NCBI GenBank assembly: GCA_025558095.1 | Contig: JAIVFI010000002.1 | Span: 806,001-870,000 of the forward strand | DNA length: 64,000 nucleotides | Origin: Hyaloraphidium curvatum | Lineage: Eukaryota > Monoblepharomycota > Hyaloraphidiomycetes > Hyaloraphidiales > Hyaloraphidiaceae | Direction: 5' to 3' | Shown here: piece after piece, positions 59,501 to 64,000 of the stretch | Layout of the letters: the number at the start of each line of letters is the position of its first letter | How positions within the stretch are numbered: position 1 is the stretch's first letter | Program-made: the position numbers and the translations under genes | The notes under the pieces: generated by a model | What the model was told of the DNA's origin: nothing | Database searches by the model: none | Seen by the model: only the letters and a program-made list of their open reading frames with translations

Positions 59501-60069
59501 TTCTCGTCCAGCGAGAGCGAGCGCTCGTCCCCGTCCGCGCCGATGTCTCCCGAGGTCCCGCGGGACCGCAGGCCGTCGGCGGCAGCGGCCCAGTCCTGCC
59601 CCGAGGCGGCCGACGGGGTCGATCGGTGCCGTGGGCGCCGCGGCAGCCTCGCCAGGGGGGGTTGTGGGGGGGCTTCCAGGGGGTCGGGGGCGTCGGCGCC
59701 TCGCAGGCCGTAGCCGCCGCCGTCGTCGTCGCGGCCGACGCCGGACACGTCCGTGTCGCGGGCGTACGAGTAGATGCCGCCCATGGAGGCGCCCCGGGCG
59801 AGGCCGGAGCCCCACGTCGAGTGGGCGCCGAACGATGACGTGTGCGACGAGCGAATACGCTCCATCGTCGCCGAGTACGAACCCGCGAAGGGCGACGACG
59901 CGGCGGGCGACTGCGGCGGCGCGGCGCCGTGTGCGTGCGCGTAGGCGGCGAGCGTCGTGTTGAGCGTGCATGTCACGGGCAGGAACATTGACGCGGCGAG
60001 CAGCCTCCCCTGCTCGGGGGCCGGTGCCGGGGATCCCGGGGGCGACGCGCCAACTGCGCTGCCCGCCAT
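56533..60069 (-). CDS. trehalose-6-phosphate synthase/phosphatase (GT20 plus HAD)
   Basis: Start 60069 ([12 protein letters not shown]). A Pro/Ser/Gly-rich N-terminal extension of about 240 residues precedes the GT20 domain: [105 protein letters not shown] (Arg and Lys that bind the donor phosphate) and [20 protein letters not shown]. The HAD phosphatase domain follows: [16 protein letters not shown] (DxDGT), [37 protein letters not shown] and [15 protein letters not shown], ending near QIAARHEE at 56533. Both parts retain key residues. Fungal Tps2-type proteins have this order but often lack synthase activity; which activities this one has cannot be settled by eye. At least ten introns. Confidence 0.92.
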
Positions 60070-60298
60070 AGCCGCGGTAGTGCGGAGGAATCGGCGGAAG
60101 GACGCGGGGAGAATCGCAGGGAACGCCGACAGCTCGGAGGAGAGCCTCGTGGAAATCCCCTGGAAATCCCCTGCCACCGATCACCGTCCCCAGCCCGCTT
60201 CCGCCGCTCCGCCCGGCCACCGCACACAGCCGGGAAGCCGCCTGCCGTCGCCGCGGAGAAGCCGCCACGCCCGGCCCGCCGCCGCACCCAGGCCCGGC
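60070..60298. promoter_or_regulatory. divergent promoter region (trehalose gene / CHMP5)
   Basis: 229 bases between start codons, longer than most such gaps here. Contains a short direct repeat TGGAAATCCCC at 60149-60172. No stress-response element was identified with confidence. Confidence 0.4.
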
Positions 60299-61195
60299 AT
60301 GCTCAACCGCTTCTTCGGCACCTCGAAGCCCAAGCCAAAGGCCACGCTCCAGGATGCCATCTCGTCCACAGACTCGCGCGTCGACTCGGTCGAGGTCAAG
60401 ATCAAGAAGCTGGACGCGGAGCTGGTCAGGTACAAGGACCAGATGAAGAAGATGCGCGAGGGCCCCGGCAAGGTGCGGGGCCGCTTGCGTCGCCCCCCCT
60501 GCCGGCGCCGACCTCGCCTCAGAACGCCGTCAAGCAAAAGGCGATGAGGGTGCTCAAGCAGAAGCGCATGTACGAGGCGCAGCGCGACCAGCTTATGCAG
60601 CAGTCGTTCAACATGGAGCAGACCCACATGGTTACGGAGAACCTGAAGAACACAATGATCACCGTGGACGCGATGCAGATCGCAAACAAGGAGCTCAAGT
60701 CGCAGTACAAGAAGGTCAACATTGACAAGATCGAGGTGAGGAGGAACGGGGTCGGAACCGGCGGAAAGACGCGTCTGACGCGTCTACCTCCCCTCCCCGG
60801 CCATTCCTCACCGCCTGGGCCTACCCACTCCCTCAACGCCCCACCTAGTCCCTCCAAGACGAGATGGAGGACCTGCTTGACTCGGCCAACGAGGTCCAGG
60901 AGGCTCTGGGCCGGTCGTACGGCGTCCCCGAGGAGCTGGACGAGGCCGACCTGGAGGCGGAGCTGGACGCGCTGGGCGACGAGCTGCTGGAGGAGGACGA
61001 GGAGGTGCCGAGCTACCTCCAGGAGCCGTCGGTGGCCGTGCCGGACGTGCCGGATAAGGAGCCGGGGGAGAAGGACAGGTCGTCGGGGAAGGTCATGGTG
61101 GACGAGTTTGGGCTCCGTGGGTTTCCGCCATCGGCAGCATTGCCACTGCACCCGAGTGCTGACTTGATTTTCAGCGGTGGCCGAGCGGTCATGAG
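60299..61195 (+). CDS. VPS60: ESCRT-III-like subunit CHMP5/VPS60
   Basis: ATG 60299 opens [20 protein letters not shown], then [20 protein letters not shown]; next exon [40 protein letters not shown] and NIDKIE. After an intron at about 60736-60849 comes [39 protein letters not shown] and, C-terminally, MVDEFGL. The last exon is joined by an intron from about 61112 to 61175 giving GLPVAERS with TGA at 61193-61195; this keeps the conserved V-D-E-F-G-L-P. Reading through the intron instead would add about 35 unrelated residues. CHMP5 functions in multivesicular-body sorting and regulates Vps4 through Vta1/LIP5. Full-length coiled-coil architecture. Confidence 0.93.
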
Positions 61196-61408
61196 GAGGG
61201 GAAAGGGAGGGTGCGTCGTTGTTTTGTGATCTGCCTCGAGGCTTCTTGATTCGCGCTCTTGCGCTTCACGATACCCAGGGCCCAGTTGGCCCGCACACGC
61301 TGTACAAAGACACGGATAATCTAATCGCAACGAAGAAGAGTATGTACAGCTTCCGTCCGTCGTGCTGGGTATCTATCGCTGGCCGCGCCCACCCGGAGCC
61401 CTACTCCG

Positions 61409-62123
61409 TCAATGGAAGTAGTGTGCCATCTCGTTGCCCCGCCGTTCGTAGCCCGTCTTTGTGTAGAACGGCACGCGGTCGTCGAGGCAGTTCAAGATGA
61501 CCTTGTATGCCCCCTGGGCCCGCCCCAGCTCCGTGAGAGTCTGTACCAGCTTCAACGCCCCGTCCGATTAGGTGCTGGTGGCCATCGGAAAGCGACGCGC
61601 TCACGATCGTGCCGAGATTCTTGCCCCTCATAGAACCGTCGACAACAACGTCCTCGATGTGCCCGACTTTCGAACATCCATGAACGAACTTTCCGTCTAG
61701 GAGGAGTGAACCGGCGCCCACGACGCGTCGGGAGGCAATCTCCTCGATAATAACTGTAAAAAATATGTCGTTGTGAGTCCTCAGGAAAGCGAACCGGTCT
61801 GCCGGAGCCAGCAATGAGCCACGCCAGGGGATACCGCTCCAAAGCGCGAGCACCTCGCCACATGTCCTCCGACACGTTGCCGACGGTCGTCAGCTGCGCC
61901 AAAAGCTGCAGATGACCTCGTGCATAATCGCCGGAGAGAAGTGGCCTGGCGCGAAACTCCGGCGGAAGGCTCGGGACCTGGGAACCCGAAGTTGGTCCCT
62001 GTCCGGGCGGGCAGCGGGCGCAGCTACCGAGAGAAGGTCCGCCGAAAATTGCGGCTCGTCCGTCTCATTTGCCCCGCCTTGAGCTTCAGAAACGGGACTT
62101 TGCGGGCTCGGAAGGTGGGACAT
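61409..62123 (-). CDS. GNA1: glucosamine-6-phosphate N-acetyltransferase
   Basis: GNAT enzyme making GlcNAc-6-phosphate for UDP-GlcNAc (chitin, GPI and glycan precursor). The N-terminal exon encodes DEPQFSADLLS. A GTAGCT...CAG intron near 61990-62035 joins it to LPPEFRARPLLSGDYARGHL and QLLAQLTTVGNVSEDMW, then FIVIIEEIASRRVVGAGSLL-like sequence and KFVHGCSKVGHIEDVVVDGS with MRGKNLG (acetyl-CoA-binding R-G-K-x-x-G). The C-terminal exon reads LTELGRAQGAYKVILNCLDD, PFYTKTGYERRGNEMAHYFH and TGA at 61409-61411. The motif pair C-x-K-V-G-H-I-E-D-V-V-V-D and C-x-x-x-x-x-P-F-Y-x-K-x-G is diagnostic. Exact 5' end uncertain: ATG 62123 is the furthest upstream in-frame start. Confidence 0.9.
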
Positions 62124-62230
62124 TTTCGTTCAAACTCCGCTCGCGATCGGCCACGGACGAATCTTGAGAAAAGAGCTGTACAGAAAAAGCTTTCGGGTAT
62201 CATCATCGCCATGCCAAAGCAATCTCCGCA

Positions 62231-64000
62231 TTACGCAGCAACAGACGCGGGAGTCTGCGGTACCTTCGCAGACGGTTCGGCAGCCGCGGCTGCTGCCGCA
62301 GGCGGGCCCGCCCGCGGCGGAGCCGCGCCTCCCTCGCGGGCAATCGTCCGCACCGGTTTCGCTACCCGGTGTACCGGCCGATGGAGGATCTTGCGGAGCT
62401 CCTGCTGAATCATGTGGCGCCCCTCGGTCGAGCTGATGGCCGGCAGCGTCCGCGTCAGCTCCAGCAGGTCGCAATCCGGCACAGCCGCCGGAGCCTGATC
62501 GCCCACGCGGAGCACAAAGAACTGGGGGTGCAGCCGCTTCATGAGCAGGCTCGCGTCCGGGATCGAGACGGGGTACTCCATCGCCGGCGGATCCCCAGGC
62601 TTCCGGATGAAGCCGATCATGTCCATCGACGCCAGCCGCTCGGCCATGTCGTACTCGCTGATGCTCGACCAGATGTTGTGCTCGTGTGGATCGACGCCCT
62701 CCTCGCCCAGGCTGCCCGAAATTGGGCCCACGAAGCCAAAGAAGGGGTTTCGGCGCCAGCTGTCGTCGACAAAGATGTCCTCTCCGTCGCGCCGGATCCG
62801 GAACCGCTTCGGCTTCGGGAGCTCCTCGAAGTGGCCGTCGTAGTCGGGATCGATGGTCCAGTAGCTACCCTTGCCCGTCCCATCGTCGCGAGGGACCTTC
62901 TTGAACGCCTTGTTCAGGCTCAGCTGATGGCGCACAGAGTTCTGGACGGCAACGTCAGATACACTCACCGACGAGAAAGGGCACGGCAACTGACCTGCCA
63001 CTTGAGGCCCGCGTAATGGTAGTAGGGGTACCTGTCCTTGATGGCGTCGTAGATCCCTGCGAGGGTGAGCCTCTTGTTCGGGGCCAAGATGATGGCCTCG
63101 CCGATCAGGTTGGCGTAAGAATACTCCGGTTTCGGGTACGGGATGCTGGCGGGATCCATGATGATCTCGTCATCGTTCCGTTTGCGCTTCAGGCCGTCGA
63201 ACTTGGGTTTGGAAACCATGGGCTTCGGCAGCTTCGGCTTCGGGATCTCCGAGACAACAGCAAGCTCTTCGTCCGCGACAGCGGCGGCCGGCTTCTTGGC
63301 TTTGGCGAGCTCGCCCTTGGGCTTTGCCTTGGGCTTCGACGGCTCCTTCAGCTTGACGGCCTTTGCGCTCTCCGACTTGCCAATCTTTGGCCCTTCCGGT
63401 TTCGCCTTGGCTTTGGCAGCCTCGACCCTCGCCTTAGCAGCGTCGCTCTTGGCTTTGGCCTCGGCCTTTGCTGCCTTTGCCGCATCGGCCCTCGCCCTCG
63501 CGGCCTCCGCCTTGGCGGACTTGCCCTTGGGCTGCTTCGCCTTGGGCTCCGCTTTCTTGGCGGGCTTCTTCTTCCTCTTCTTCCGCTCGGGCTCGTCGTC
63601 ATCGGGCTCGTCAATGTCCATGGCAAAGTCGTCCTCCGGGAGCTCGTCAAACTCCTCGGGCTCCAAGCCGAGATCCAGATCGGCCTCCGCCTCGTCCGCA
63701 GCATCTTGGCCCGCGTCTGGAGCGGTTGGCAGTCCGAACTCAAAGGTGACGCCTCCGATTTCGAGCTGGTCTCTGCGGGACGGTGACGCTTGAGCGGCCC
63801 GTGTCCCCCTCGACCGGGTCCAGCACTTACCCCGATTCCAAAAGCACGGGCTCGGGACTCGGCTTGTAAAGCTCGCCGGCATGCCGAACGCCGTTCCTTC
63901 CGAGGACGAGCAGCTCCCTGACACGGAAGGCTCTGTGAGCGGGAGCCTTCGACGCAACTCCGACAGGCTTCCAACCATTTCCTCGTCCGGAAATTGAACT
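62231..64000 (-). CDS. FHL1: FHA plus forkhead transcription factor, FHL1-type, 5' partial
   Basis: The gene runs off the right edge; its N-terminus is missing. The first visible exon reads [20 protein letters not shown], then [12 protein letters not shown]. An intron at about 63772-63830 joins it to [15 protein letters not shown], together the C-terminal half of an FHA phosphopeptide-binding domain. A long Lys/Ala/Pro/Glu-rich linker follows (63250-63600), then the forkhead: [40 protein letters not shown], an intron, and [20 protein letters not shown] with [10 protein letters not shown] (recognition helix N-S-V-R-H-x-L-S). FHL1 controls ribosomal-protein genes in yeasts. The C-terminal 200 residues include a conserved-looking [20 protein letters not shown] and a Pro/Ala tail. 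Stop at 62231. Confidence 0.9.

Overview
The window is nuclear DNA from a gene-dense, GC-rich eukaryote. Genes are packed on both strands and split by many very short GT-AG introns, mostly about 46 to 70 bases. The gene content points to an opisthokont, most likely an early-diverging fungus. An FHA plus forkhead FHL1-type regulator, a DUF1769/Duc1 protein, an Scm3-like protein and a Vfa1-like protein are fungal in flavour. METTL14, ERH, LC8 dynein light chain and a UBE2Z-type E2 are often lost in Dikarya. This placement is inference; no rRNA or organelle marker is present.

Layout. 1-4148: 3' part of phosphatidylinositol 4-kinase III alpha. 4149-14776: a repeat-rich island. It holds a minus-strand LINE 3' half cut by a Ty1/copia-type LTR, a decayed copia Gag region lacking pol, a plus-strand LINE with endonuclease and reverse transcriptase but broken frames and no 3' end, a 32-bp tandem duplication and a third LINE tail. 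14777-15511: a small spliced unknown protein with a bZIP-like basic patch. 16035-64000: compact, mostly divergent or convergent housekeeping genes. In order these are TRM61, METTL14, GCN5, Scm3-like, VFA1-like, a Sel1-repeat protein, poly(A) polymerase, SMU1, an RGG-rich protein, VPS26, primase small subunit, an SLX4-like C-terminal-domain protein, uL13m, UTP15, uL23m, SEC24, ENP1/bystin, PSMD5-like, LC8, mL46, BCAS2/SPF27, bL33m, ERH, a tandem-E2 protein, a DUF1769 protein, ESF1, a trehalose-6-phosphate synthase/phosphatase, CHMP5/VPS60, GNA1 and FHL1 (5' end outside the window).

There is no operon-like pathway, but themes recur. RNA modification and processing: TRM61, METTL14, PAP, SMU1, BCAS2, ERH. 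Ribosome biogenesis: UTP15, ENP1, ESF1, FHL1. Mitochondrial ribosome: uL13m, uL23m, mL46, bL33m. Membrane traffic: PI4K, VPS26, SEC24, CHMP5, VFA1. Chromatin: GCN5 and Scm3-like, sharing a promoter gap of about 106 bases. Start codons of divergent pairs are often only 68-110 bases apart, and one convergent pair has stop codons one base apart.

All gene models were read by eye. Exon joins were inferred from frame, GT/AG sites and family conservation. Where I give intron coordinates they keep the frame; elsewhere the outer limits are better supported than the internal splice sites.
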